Shown here one piece after another: positions 31,749-39,406 of a stretch of 64,000 bases of DNA. The notes under the pieces were generated by a model that saw only the letters and a list, made by a program, of their open reading frames with translations, was not told the origin of the DNA and did no database searches. Made by a program: the position numbers and the translations under genes. Numbering within the stretch: position 1 is the stretch's first letter; the number at the start of each line of letters is the position of its first letter. The stretch is from Saxibacter everestensis (lineage in GTDB: Bacteria; Actinomycetota; Actinomycetes; Actinomycetales; Brevibacteriaceae). The DNA is taken from assembly GCF_025787225.1 (NCBI RefSeq), contig NZ_CP090958.1, forward strand, positions 620,001-684,000. The letters are read 5' to 3'.

Positions 31749-32810
31749 TCACTTCGGAGGTCCGGCCGTTGACTCTCTGACGACGAGAGTCGGTGGGATG
31801 GAAGTCGGTGCGACGGGCGACGAGGACTCCGAACTCATTGCGGCAGTGTCGGACGCGATCGGTGGGGAGCCGTCGAGGATCGCCACGAGCCGATCAATCG
31901 CCTCACTCGAGATCTCGTCCAGTCCCAGGTGCACGGCTGTAAGAGGTGGTGTGCTGGTGCGAGCCCGAAGGCCGTCGTACCTCGTCGCAATCAGCAGATC
32001 GTCTCCGATCACCCTTCCTGCTTCGGTTCCCGCCCGCACGGCTCCGGTGGCGAAGGTGTCGATGGGGATAATCAGGGCATCGACCTCCGGATGCTCGGCG
32101 AGGAGCTGCTTGGACGACCGGTATCCTCCGTCTTCGCCTTCGCTTTCATCCGCCTCGGCGATCAATGGGGTGAAGCCGTCCCGGAAGGCCGCGGCCAGGT
32201 AAGCAGTCCGTGCGGCAGCCTGGGATTTGCGCCTGCTCGTTCCTACTATGAGTGCCGGATGCTTCGTCCCGTTCTCTAGCAGGTGAGAAACGAGTAGTTC
32301 CGCGATTTCCGTGTGGTGCAGGTCCACGCTCCGCTCGCTCGCGGGACCGTCAATGGTGACGAACGGTATTCCGCGGTCGGTCAGTGCTGCGGCAATGGGG
32401 TCATCGATGGTGGGTTCGAGGAGGATCGCCCCATCAATGTCGAGCCGGTCGACAGGATTGGCATCGTCTTCCGGTGGCGCCAAGACGAACACGTAGCCCT
32501 TGAGCAGTGCCGTCCGAGCGCATCCCATCGCGAGTTCGGTGAAGAAGCCAAGCTGCGAGGGTCCCGCTGAGACCGCGGATGGCATCGAGGACAGGAGCGC
32601 AAGGGCCTGGGTGCGTCCAGAACGCAGGCCCTGGGCGCGGACGCTGGGCCGATACTTCAGTCGAGCGGCCACCTCTTTGACCTTGTCCCTGGTCTGCGAA
32701 TTGACCTTGCCCAATCCGTTGAGTGCATGGGACACAGTTGTGCGCGATACGCCGGCCTCACGTGCCACATCGGCGATCGTAGCCCGATTCCGGCGCGAAG
32801 TATCTCCCAT
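31749..32810 (-). CDS. LacI-family transcriptional regulator
   Basis: A 353-residue regulator. The DNA-binding head reads ATIADVAREAGVSRTTVSHALNGLGKVNSQTRDKVKEVAARLKYRPSVRAQGLRSGRT, including the hinge helix. It is followed by a periplasmic-binding-protein-like sensor domain with FVTIDGP and LLIATRYDG. It is third in the minus-strand operon amidohydrolase - TauE - lacI. The two CAAATCGATTTG palindromes at the outer promoters (30296 and 35136) are the obvious targets. LacI proteins usually sense sugars, but purine-responsive members (PurR) exist, which would suit this island. Effector not known. Confidence 0.9.
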   Translation of the reverse strand: MGDTSRRNRATIADVAREAGVSRTTVSHALNGLGKVNSQTRDKVKEVAARLKYRPSVRAQGLRSGRTQALALLSSMPSAVSAGPSQLGFFTELAMGCARTALLKGYVFVLAPPEDDANPVDRLDIDGAILLEPTIDDPIAAALTDRGIPFVTIDGPASERSVDLHHTEIAELLVSHLLENGTKHPALIVGTSRRKSQAAARTAYLAAAFRDGFTPLIAEADESEGEDGGYRSSKQLLAEHPEVDALIIPIDTFATGAVRAGTEAGRVIGDDLLIATRYDGLRARTSTPPLTAVHLGLDEISSEAIDRLVAILDGSPPIASDTAAMSSESSSPVAPTSIPPTLVVRESTAGPPK

Positions 32811-32861
32811 GGTGCCAGACTACTGGTTGGCCTGGATTTCGCCTTGCCCGCCTCGGCGGGA

Positions 32862-33572
32862 TCAAGCTTGGACGATCACGACGGCTCCGGAGATGATCGC
32901 GAAGCCAAGCACGATGTACCGCAATACCGGTCCGTCGAGCCTGTGATGAACGAATCTGCTGAGTAACGATCCGACGGCCAGGAAGGGCAGCATGGAGGCG
33001 GTGAACAGCAGCGTCGGTCCGGTTATTTGTCCACTAATGGCGAGCACGATGAGCGAGATGACCTCCCCTACGAGGAAGCACACCGCGACCGTTGATCTCA
33101 GTTCCGGACCGGGGCTGTGTTGGTAGGCCAGTGCATACGGTGGCCCACCGACACCCGTCGAGGTTTCCGTGACACCGGTGATCAGACCGACGATGGCCAG
33201 GAACGGCTTGTTCGGTGTGAACTTCGGGGCGACAAGCGCGATGACGGCCGCAACCAGCGTCGACCAGCCGATCAGCAGCGCCAGTTGATGCAGGTTGACG
33301 ATGACAAGAATCCATAGCCCAAAGAACGTTCCGGCGAAACGCCCGACACTGATCCATTTCACCCCGTGCCAGTGGATGTCGGCCCTCTCTCTGGCCGCGA
33401 CATAGAAGTTCAGCGGGATCATCAGTACAAGCAGCATCACCGGTATGAGGCTCGGGTCGATGAAGCTGACGACGGGGGCGGTGATCATCGCGAAGCCCAT
33501 GCCGGTCGACCCCTGCACGAAGGCGGAGAGCAGAACTGTCACCGCGACGATGATGAAGGCGACTAGGGTCAT
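32862..33572 (-). CDS. TauE/SafE-family membrane transporter
   Basis: A 236-residue membrane protein of about eight segments. It opens MTLVAFIIVAVTVLLSAFVQGSTGMGFAMITAPVV, with the internal repeat LAIVGLITGVTETSTGVGGPPYALAY; both halves carry the G-x-G-G-P/A signature of TauE/SafE proteins. Relatives export sulfite, sulfoacetate or other small organic anions. Here it could expel a breakdown product of the deaminase substrate. I start at ATG 33572, which overlaps the amidohydrolase stop (ATGA); ATG 33593 would add seven residues. It is second in the operon. Confidence 0.83.
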   Translation of the reverse strand: MTLVAFIIVAVTVLLSAFVQGSTGMGFAMITAPVVSFIDPSLIPVMLLVLMIPLNFYVAARERADIHWHGVKWISVGRFAGTFFGLWILVIVNLHQLALLIGWSTLVAAVIALVAPKFTPNKPFLAIVGLITGVTETSTGVGGPPYALAYQHSPGPELRSTVAVCFLVGEVISLIVLAISGQITGPTLLFTASMLPFLAVGSLLSRFVHHRLDGPVLRYIVLGFAIISGAVVIVQA

Positions 33573-35047
33573 CGACTGCGCTCGCTCATCCACGCGGCGC
33601 GGTGTTCACTCGCTGCAGGATCGACCCGGGTGATGGGCGAGCTCGCGACGACGTGGTCAGAGAGATTGCGAGCTTCTTCGATGAGGGCGCGACCGTCCCA
33701 ATCGACTGGCCACCCTCGTTCGAGGCGGAGTCTGCCGTCGACGATCACGGCTTCGATCTGGTCGCGGTTTGCGATCCGCACGAGTTCCCAGGGCACGTCC
33801 CACGAGGGCACGAACTCTGGCACGTCGAGGTCGACGACGAGCAGATCGGCATGTGCTCCGGGCGTGATCTCACCGACCATCCCAGCGAGTCCCACGGCGT
33901 CGGCTCCGCCTCGTAGTCCCTGTTCGAGCCAGGTCCATCCGCCGCCGCTGGAGGAGTCGCCGACATTCGTTCCCACGGTCAGTCGTTGTGCGGTCTCTGC
34001 GGCATCGAGCAGTCGGAATGCGTCCGACCGTGTTCCGTCGGTGCCGAGTCCCACTCGCACTCCTAGCTCATGCATGAGGAGAGCGGGCGCCACCGCATTT
34101 CCCTTCCACGAGCTCGCCACCGGATTGTAGGCAACCGCTCCTCCGCTGTCCATGAGAAGTCGGATCTCCCGGGGCGTCAGGAGGGTCGCGTGTGCGGCCA
34201 GGAGTTCGGGCCCAAGGGCGCCGAGGCGGGCCAGGCGTTCCAGTGGACGTTGCCCGGTCGCGACGAGAGACCGTTCGACCGCTGCGAGATGTTCATTGAG
34301 ATGCGTCTGGAACGGTACTCCTGCCTCTCGAGCGAGGCCGGTGATAGCCACAAGGGCTTCGTCCGAAGCGACTTCGGGAATCGAGACCGCCAGCGAGGGG
34401 TGGACCAAACCTTCGGCGTCCCACCTTCTCAGGTGATACTCGGCCGCCGCGACCACTTCGCCGAGTTCGGCAGTCTGAGCGCCGCCGCCCCGATCGTTGC
34501 AGATCACACCGAGTACGCATCGCAGTCCCAACTCGGCGGTGACATCTGCGATTGCGGAGACGTCGACGCTGGAGCGGGTCCCGGCGTCCGCCACCGTGGT
34601 GAACCCCCCGCGCAGGGATTCCCAGGCAGCGAGACGGGTGGCGACGTCGATAGCCCCTGCGCCCATGTTCGCCTCCATCGGCACCCAGACGCGCTGGAAG
34701 ATTTCAGATGGTTCGCCGAACACGAGCGATTTGCCGAAGGTCTGCGTCAGATGATGATGCGCGTCGATGAACCCCGGCATGAGGAGGCGTCCGGGCAGGT
34801 CGATGCGGATGACGTCGTCAAGGGCTGTGGATTCCCGGATCATGGTGTTGACCGGTTCCTGGGAAGTGTTGTCGACCGCGGAAGGGACCCGACGTGCGTC
34901 GGCGGCGACCGAGTCGACGGGCCCGACAGCAACGATGCGGCCGTTGTCGACAAGCACCGCGTGACCGCACTTGGGGCCTTCGGGAAGCAGGACCTTTTCG
35001 GGGACGAGCAGCGTCGGAGCCTGGTGCAGAGTGCGAAGCTGTGTCAT
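33569..35047 (-). CDS. Amidohydrolase, 8-oxoguanine deaminase / TrzN-like
   Basis: A 492-residue metal-dependent amidohydrolase of the cytosine deaminase-like clade. Metal ligands: His97-x-His99 in MPGFIDAHHHLTQTFGK, a His in FQTHLNEH, a His in LLAAHATLL, and Asp in GLGTDGTRSDAF. The HLNEH block (catalytic His/Glu) marks aminohydrolases acting on heterocycles, such as 8-oxoguanine deaminase, guanine deaminase and triazine hydrolases. With an NCS2 permease the likely substrate is an oxidised or aminated purine or a triazine-like compound; this is inference. The start is ATG 35047 after AAGGA; the open frame extends 22 codons upstream without support. First gene of the operon, preceded by operator 2. 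Confidence 0.83.
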   Translation of the reverse strand: MTQLRTLHQAPTLLVPEKVLLPEGPKCGHAVLVDNGRIVAVGPVDSVAADARRVPSAVDNTSQEPVNTMIRESTALDDVIRIDLPGRLLMPGFIDAHHHLTQTFGKSLVFGEPSEIFQRVWVPMEANMGAGAIDVATRLAAWESLRGGFTTVADAGTRSSVDVSAIADVTAELGLRCVLGVICNDRGGGAQTAELGEVVAAAEYHLRRWDAEGLVHPSLAVSIPEVASDEALVAITGLAREAGVPFQTHLNEHLAAVERSLVATGQRPLERLARLGALGPELLAAHATLLTPREIRLLMDSGGAVAYNPVASSWKGNAVAPALLMHELGVRVGLGTDGTRSDAFRLLDAAETAQRLTVGTNVGDSSSGGGWTWLEQGLRGGADAVGLAGMVGEITPGAHADLLVVDLDVPEFVPSWDVPWELVRIANRDQIEAVIVDGRLRLERGWPVDWDGRALIEEARNLSDHVVASSPITRVDPAASEHRAAWMSERSR

Positions 35048-35135
35048 GTCGTCCTTCGTGGTAGCAGGGCCGGCCTTGGTTACCCTGAAAATCAAAGTGG
35101 TCAAGCGGGCCATGTCAGTTCAGCTCTATCAGCGA

Positions 35136-35149
35136 CCAAATCGATTTGG
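35136..35149. promoter_or_regulatory. LacI-type operator 2
   Basis: CCAAATCGATTTGG, a perfect 14-bp palindrome, 89 bp before the amidohydrolase ATG. The minus-strand sequence after it (GGTCGCTGATA ... GAGCTGAAC) closely matches the + strand sequence after operator 1 (GGCCGCTGATA ... GGGCTGAAC), so the whole operator-leader unit is duplicated. Confidence 0.75.
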
Positions 35150-35383
35150 CCTCTGAAAGCTTATGGTGTGGACGAAAGGGCGTCAACTCGCACGACTCTC
35201 TTCTGACAGGGTGTGCCCACTTCCGGGATTCGTTTCAAGTCTCGTCTGCGCTCCCAACGGGAGGTCAGTAAATGGTTCACCGTCTCTGTGCCGGCTCGCG
35301 GTCGTCTGTTCCGTGGCCTCGCTCGTTTGAGCTTGGCCGGCAGCTCACATGATAGGGTCGGCGAAAAACCGGCTGGCAGACCC
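35150..35383. other. Non-coding region at the right edge of the insertion
   Basis: About 230 bp without a supported gene between operator 2 and the mannitol dehydrogenase gene. Short frames exist on both strands but none resembles a known protein. It must hold the promoter of the dehydrogenase gene and the right boundary of the 30-35 kb insertion. I find no transposase motif here. Confidence 0.5.
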
Positions 35384-35396
35384 GAGGATGGCACCG

Positions 35397-36884
35397 ATGC
35401 AGAAGCTCAATGACGACGCGCTGGGAAGGCTCCCCGACACCGTGTCCGTTCCACGCTATGACCGCGGGGATGTCACCGCAGGCATAGTGCACTTCGGCGT
35501 GGGCGGATTCCATCGTGCCCACCAGGCGATGTACCTTGATCGGCTGATGAACCAGGGCAAGGCACACGATTGGGGCATCTGTGGCGTCGGCGTTCTGCCG
35601 TCGGACCAGCGAATGAAAGCCGTGATGGACGAGCAAGACTGTCTGTACACCCTGGTGACCAAGAATCCCGATGGAAGCCGCGAGGGCCGGGTCATCGGCT
35701 CAATCGTCGACTACCTGTTCGCGCCGGCGGACCCAGAAGCGGTGATCGAAAGAATGGCCTCCGAGCAGATACGAATTGTTTCGCTCACCATTACGGAGGG
35801 CGGCTACAACTTCAACCAGGTGAGCGGAGAGTTCGACGAAACCAATCCGGACGTTGTGCACGACCTGGCTGCTGGGGCGACGCCGAAAACCAGCTTTGGA
35901 CTGATCACCGAGGCGCTTGCTCGCCGCCGCGCCCGGGGCGGCGCAGCGTTCACGGTGATGTCGTGCGACAACATCCAGGGCAACGGCGACGTGGCCCGTA
36001 AGATGCTGACCGCCTTCGCCCGGCTCAAAGATCCCGGCCTCGCGGCATGGATCGAGCAGAACCTGTCCTTCCCCAACTCTATGGTGGACCGGATCACCCC
36101 GGTGACGACGGACGACGATCGCAGCAGTATCGCCGACGAGTTCGGGGTGACAGACGCCTGGCCGGTAGTCTGTGAGCCATTCGAGCAATGGGTATTGGAA
36201 GACGATTTCGTTAACGGACGGCCGGCTTACGACCAGGCCGGGGTCCAGCTCGTCGACGATGTCGAACCGTACGAGCTGATGAAGCTCAGGCTGCTCAATG
36301 CGAGCCATCAGGCACTGTGCTACTTCGGCTATCTTGCCGGGTACCGCTACGCCCATGAGGTCTGTCAGGACGAGTTGTTCGTGGCTTTCCTGCTCGACTA
36401 CATGAATGCCGAGGCGTCGCCAACCCTTTCGCCAGTTCCGGGTATTGATCTCGACGAGTACAAGCACACGCTGATCGAGCGTTTCGGGAACGAGTACGTG
36501 CGGGACACCCTGGCCCGGCTCTGCGCCGAGAGCTCTGACCGGATACCGAAATGGCTGCTGCCGGTGGTCAGAATCAACCTGGCGAACGGCGGCGAGATCA
36601 AAACGTCTGCCGCAATCGTTGCCAGCTGGGCTCGCTACGCCGAGGGCGTCGACGAAGAGGGCAAAACAATCGAGGTGGTCGACCGGCTCAAGGAATCGGT
36701 GACGGCGGCCGCGGCGCGGCAGAGGACCGATCCGCTGGCCTTCCTGGCCAGCCGGCAACTGTTCGGGGACTTGATCGACGATGAGCGATTTGTGACGGAG
36801 TATTCCAGGGCGCTAGAGCTGCTGCATACCGTCGGTGCCCGGGCAACCGTCGAAGCGCTGGTGTCGCCCGGCGCCCAGCGCTGA
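35397..36884 (+). CDS. Mannitol/D-arabitol dehydrogenase family protein
   Basis: A 495-residue long-chain polyol dehydrogenase of the mannitol dehydrogenase family. The N-terminal Rossmann motif is GIVHFGVGGFHRAHQAMYLD. The catalytic block K-x4-N-x2-H appears as KLRLLNASHQALCYFGYLAGY. The central segment CDNIQGNGDVARKML is also characteristic. Members oxidise D-mannitol to fructose or D-arabitol to D-xylulose. The convergent xylulokinase gene makes D-arabitol an attractive substrate, but mannitol is as likely from sequence alone. The start is ATG 35397 with GAGG nine bases upstream; ATG 35388 and 35349 are also in frame. A repeat surrounds the stop codon. Confidence 0.88.
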   Translation: MQKLNDDALGRLPDTVSVPRYDRGDVTAGIVHFGVGGFHRAHQAMYLDRLMNQGKAHDWGICGVGVLPSDQRMKAVMDEQDCLYTLVTKNPDGSREGRVIGSIVDYLFAPADPEAVIERMASEQIRIVSLTITEGGYNFNQVSGEFDETNPDVVHDLAAGATPKTSFGLITEALARRRARGGAAFTVMSCDNIQGNGDVARKMLTAFARLKDPGLAAWIEQNLSFPNSMVDRITPVTTDDDRSSIADEFGVTDAWPVVCEPFEQWVLEDDFVNGRPAYDQAGVQLVDDVEPYELMKLRLLNASHQALCYFGYLAGYRYAHEVCQDELFVAFLLDYMNAEASPTLSPVPGIDLDEYKHTLIERFGNEYVRDTLARLCAESSDRIPKWLLPVVRINLANGGEIKTSAAIVASWARYAEGVDEEGKTIEVVDRLKESVTAAAARQRTDPLAFLASRQLFGDLIDDERFVTEYSRALELLHTVGARATVEALVSPGAQR

Positions 36885-36925
36885 CCGGACCGGTGACCGG
36901 GGCTGACTGCCGGTGACCGACCGGG
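36880..36925 (+). repeat. Tandem duplication at the dehydrogenase stop codon
   Basis: CCGGTGACCG occurs at 36890-36899 and 36910-36919, 20 bp apart. Each is preceded by GCTGAC (36880-36885 and 36902-36907). The first unit contains the TGA stop (36882-36884). A fourth example of a stop-anchored duplication, in the gap between convergent genes. Confidence 0.65.
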
Positions 36926-36939
36926 AACCAGATCGGGAC

Positions 36940-38340
36940 TCAGACGCCGTAGACCCGTTGGCGCGCGGCGACATAGCGTGCCCGCACCTCGGCGCCCCAG
37001 TCACCCTCAGGCTGATAACTTGCGTCGATTTCACGTCGCCAGTCGGGGAATTCGCCGTGCGCCGTCCAGGCAGCCTGGCGGGCCGCCCCGAGCGCGACGT
37101 ACTCCCTTATCGCCGGCACTTCTACCGGCACACCAAATATCGATGCGGCGGCGGCCCGCAGTGACCGGGATTTCGACCCTCCGCCGATCAACAGCACCTT
37201 CCGCACGTCGATCCCGTGCCCGCGCAGGCTTTCCAGGCCGTCCGCCAACGAGTTCAGCACCCCGAGCACCGAGGCACGAGCCACATTCCCGGCTGTCATG
37301 TTCGACCGGGTCAGGCCGAGAAGTGTCCCCGACGCGTTCGGCAGATTCGGCGTGCGCTCGCCATCCAGGTACGGCAGCAGGGTAAGGCCCTCGGCATCCG
37401 GAGCGGCGTCACGCGCAAGCCGGTCGAAGGTCTGCAGGTCGACATCGAGCATTGCCGCGCCGGCAAACATCACCCGCGCCGCGTTCAATGTCGCCAGCAA
37501 TGGCAGATGATTTCCGGTCGCGTCGGCGAAGCCAGCAACCGCACCTGTCGGATCGTGTGCCGGGATTGGCGAAGTGGTGAAGACCGTGCCTGAGGTGCCT
37601 ATCGAAACAACGACTTCACCGTTCTCCAGGCCCAGTCCGAGTGCGGCCGCGGCATTATCTCCTGCGCCCGGAGATACGATTGCCGCGTCGTTGCCCCAGC
37701 CGGCCAGAAGTGAGCCGGCAGCCTCGTGACTGCCAAGCACTTTCGGCAGTTCCGGAACTCGCCCGAAGTACTGTTCCAACAGCTTCGGCTGGTAGCGGTT
37801 GCTCAGCGGAGAAAAGTAGCCGGTGCCGGACGCCTCGCTGCGATCTGTGCTGTATTTCCCGGTCAACTCGTGGTTGAGCCAGTCGTGGGGTAGCACGACC
37901 CGGGCTACCCGCTCGGCCAGTTCCGGTTTGTTCTCTGCGAGCCAGGCCAGCTTGGTGATTGTGAATGAGGCGACCGGAACCAGGTTTGTCGCCTCCAACC
38001 AGGCCTCGTTGCCCAGTTCTTCCCGCATTCGATCGGCCTGGCCTGCGCTGCGAGTGTCGTTCCACAGCAGGGCGTCGAAGACCGGCCGGTCGCGGTCGTC
38101 CAGGGCGACCATGCCGTGCTGCTGGGCGGCGACTCCGGCGCCGATCACCTGCGTGCCGAGGGAACGAATTCCGGCGCCATCCCAAGCCTCATGCAGGGCC
38201 GTGGACCAGACCCGTGGGTCGATTGCGGTGCCGTCGGGATGGGCGGCCACGCCGGATGACCTGACCTCGCCGGTTTCGGCCTCAACCGCCAGGACTTTGC
38301 ACGATTGCGTGGAGGAATCCACGCCGACGACTGTGCTCAT
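36940..38340 (-). CDS. xylB: Xylulokinase
   Basis: A 466-residue FGGY-family kinase. The N-terminal phosphate motif is VGVDSSTQSCKVLAVEAETG. Also visible are VAAQQHGMVALDD, LLWNDTRSAGQADRM, LPHDWLNHELTGKYSTDRSEASGTGYF (the FGGY signature region) and VLLIGGGSKSRSLRAAAASIFGVPV in the ATP-binding half. This agrees with xylulokinase in length and motifs. It would phosphorylate D-xylulose for the pentose phosphate pathway. It lies 35 bp downstream of the SorC regulator on the same strand, so the two are probably co-transcribed, and it faces the polyol dehydrogenase gene. Confidence 0.9.
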   Translation of the reverse strand: MSTVVGVDSSTQSCKVLAVEAETGEVRSSGVAAHPDGTAIDPRVWSTALHEAWDGAGIRSLGTQVIGAGVAAQQHGMVALDDRDRPVFDALLWNDTRSAGQADRMREELGNEAWLEATNLVPVASFTITKLAWLAENKPELAERVARVVLPHDWLNHELTGKYSTDRSEASGTGYFSPLSNRYQPKLLEQYFGRVPELPKVLGSHEAAGSLLAGWGNDAAIVSPGAGDNAAAALGLGLENGEVVVSIGTSGTVFTTSPIPAHDPTGAVAGFADATGNHLPLLATLNAARVMFAGAAMLDVDLQTFDRLARDAAPDAEGLTLLPYLDGERTPNLPNASGTLLGLTRSNMTAGNVARASVLGVLNSLADGLESLRGHGIDVRKVLLIGGGSKSRSLRAAAASIFGVPVEVPAIREYVALGAARQAAWTAHGEFPDWRREIDASYQPEGDWGAEVRARYVAARQRVYGV

Positions 38341-38375
38341 CGGTTCTCCGGGTTCTGTTCGAGGATCATTGCTAC

Positions 38376-39329
38376 TTAAGCTCTCTGCTCAACGGTGCGG
38401 CTCAACTCGGCGGTGAGCTCGTCGTCGGCGACCAGTGTGGTGATGATGCCGGCCTGCGCCGCGGCCAAGACGCCCCGCGCCGCCGCTGCGCCGTGAGCGA
38501 CGCCGATCACGGTTGGCGTGCTTATCAGCTGTTCGAGAGTCACCCCGATGACCCGCGAGTCGAGGTTCGTGCGTACCGGCGAGCCAGTGGAGTCGAAAAG
38601 CCGGGCCGAGCATTCCGCTATGGCGCCCGCCGCGCTGGCCTCGCGCCTGTCCTTGTTGCCGACCGTGTCCCAGACCGTGGATGCCTGACGTTCCCACCCG
38701 CCAATGGCAACGACGGCGACGTCGAGTGAATCGGCCTTCCTGAGGGCTGAGGCGATTTCCGGCTGCCGGCGCAGGCCCGCAGCGGTGGCCGAATCGTCGA
38801 CCACCAGCGGCGCCCAGATCGGCCAGGTCTCGCCGCCGGTGATCCGGCCGAGTTGCTGGACGAGTTCCACCGAGTTTCCGCTTCCCGGAACAGGAAGGGC
38901 CCCGGCAAGTTGCACCAGGTCACACGCGGGCAGCCGGGAAACCCGCTCGGCGGCGGCATCCATCGTGCGCGACCAGGAGATGCCGATCGTTGCACCGGCG
39001 CTGGCACGAGCCGTAAGCTCTTCGGCCACCGCTTGCGCCAACAGATCACGTCCGGTCCCTGCTGCTGGCCTGCCGGGGGTGACGATAATTCGTTCGAGGC
39101 CAAGCCGCTGCTGAAGCTGCTCGGAATCAGGCGGTCGGCCGGCGCTCGGTGGATGAATTTCGATCGTGACGATTCCGGCGTTCCGCGCCTCGTCGAGCAG
39201 TCGGGCGACCTGGAATCGGGAAATCCCGTGTGCCTTGCCGATGTCGACCTTGGACTGGTTCTCCAGGTAGTACTGCCGGGCAACGCTGGCCAGACGGTCC
39301 TCGTGACCGGGTTGGTTCATCGCCGTCAC
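38376..39329 (-). CDS. SorC/DeoR-family sugar-responsive regulator
   Basis: A 317-residue SorC-type regulator. The HTH at residues 14-50 reads ARQYYLENQSKVDIGKAHGISRFQVARLLDEARNAGIVTIEI. The sugar-phosphate sensor domain follows with IGISWSRTMDAAAERV, VQLAGALP and VIGVTLEQLISTPTVIGVAHGAAAARGVLAAAQAGIITTLVAD. Such proteins respond to phosphorylated sugars such as xylulose 5-phosphate. It is encoded upstream of xylB and preceded by a perfect palindrome (39364-39377). GTG 39329 is kept as start; ATG 39320 has an equally good upstream AGGTGA. Confidence 0.9.
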   Translation of the reverse strand: MTAMNQPGHEDRLASVARQYYLENQSKVDIGKAHGISRFQVARLLDEARNAGIVTIEIHPPSAGRPPDSEQLQQRLGLERIIVTPGRPAAGTGRDLLAQAVAEELTARASAGATIGISWSRTMDAAAERVSRLPACDLVQLAGALPVPGSGNSVELVQQLGRITGGETWPIWAPLVVDDSATAAGLRRQPEIASALRKADSLDVAVVAIGGWERQASTVWDTVGNKDRREASAAGAIAECSARLFDSTGSPVRTNLDSRVIGVTLEQLISTPTVIGVAHGAAAARGVLAAAQAGIITTLVADDELTAELSRTVEQRA

Positions 39330-39350
39330 CTGCCCTCTCCATCTCAGCTG

Positions 39351-39377
39351 TGCTCATCTATGTTGCTCATTTGAGCA
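39351..39377. promoter_or_regulatory. SorC operator
   Basis: TGCTCA-TT-TGAGCA (39364-39377) is a perfect 14-bp palindrome, with an extra TGCTCA half-site 13 bp before it (39351-39356). It lies immediately ahead of the SorC gene, and the TGCTCA half-site is typical for this family. Likely autoregulation plus control of xylB. Confidence 0.7.
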
Positions 39378-39406
39378 TAGCCTGTGGCGGTGTGAGGTAA
39401 GGGCGG

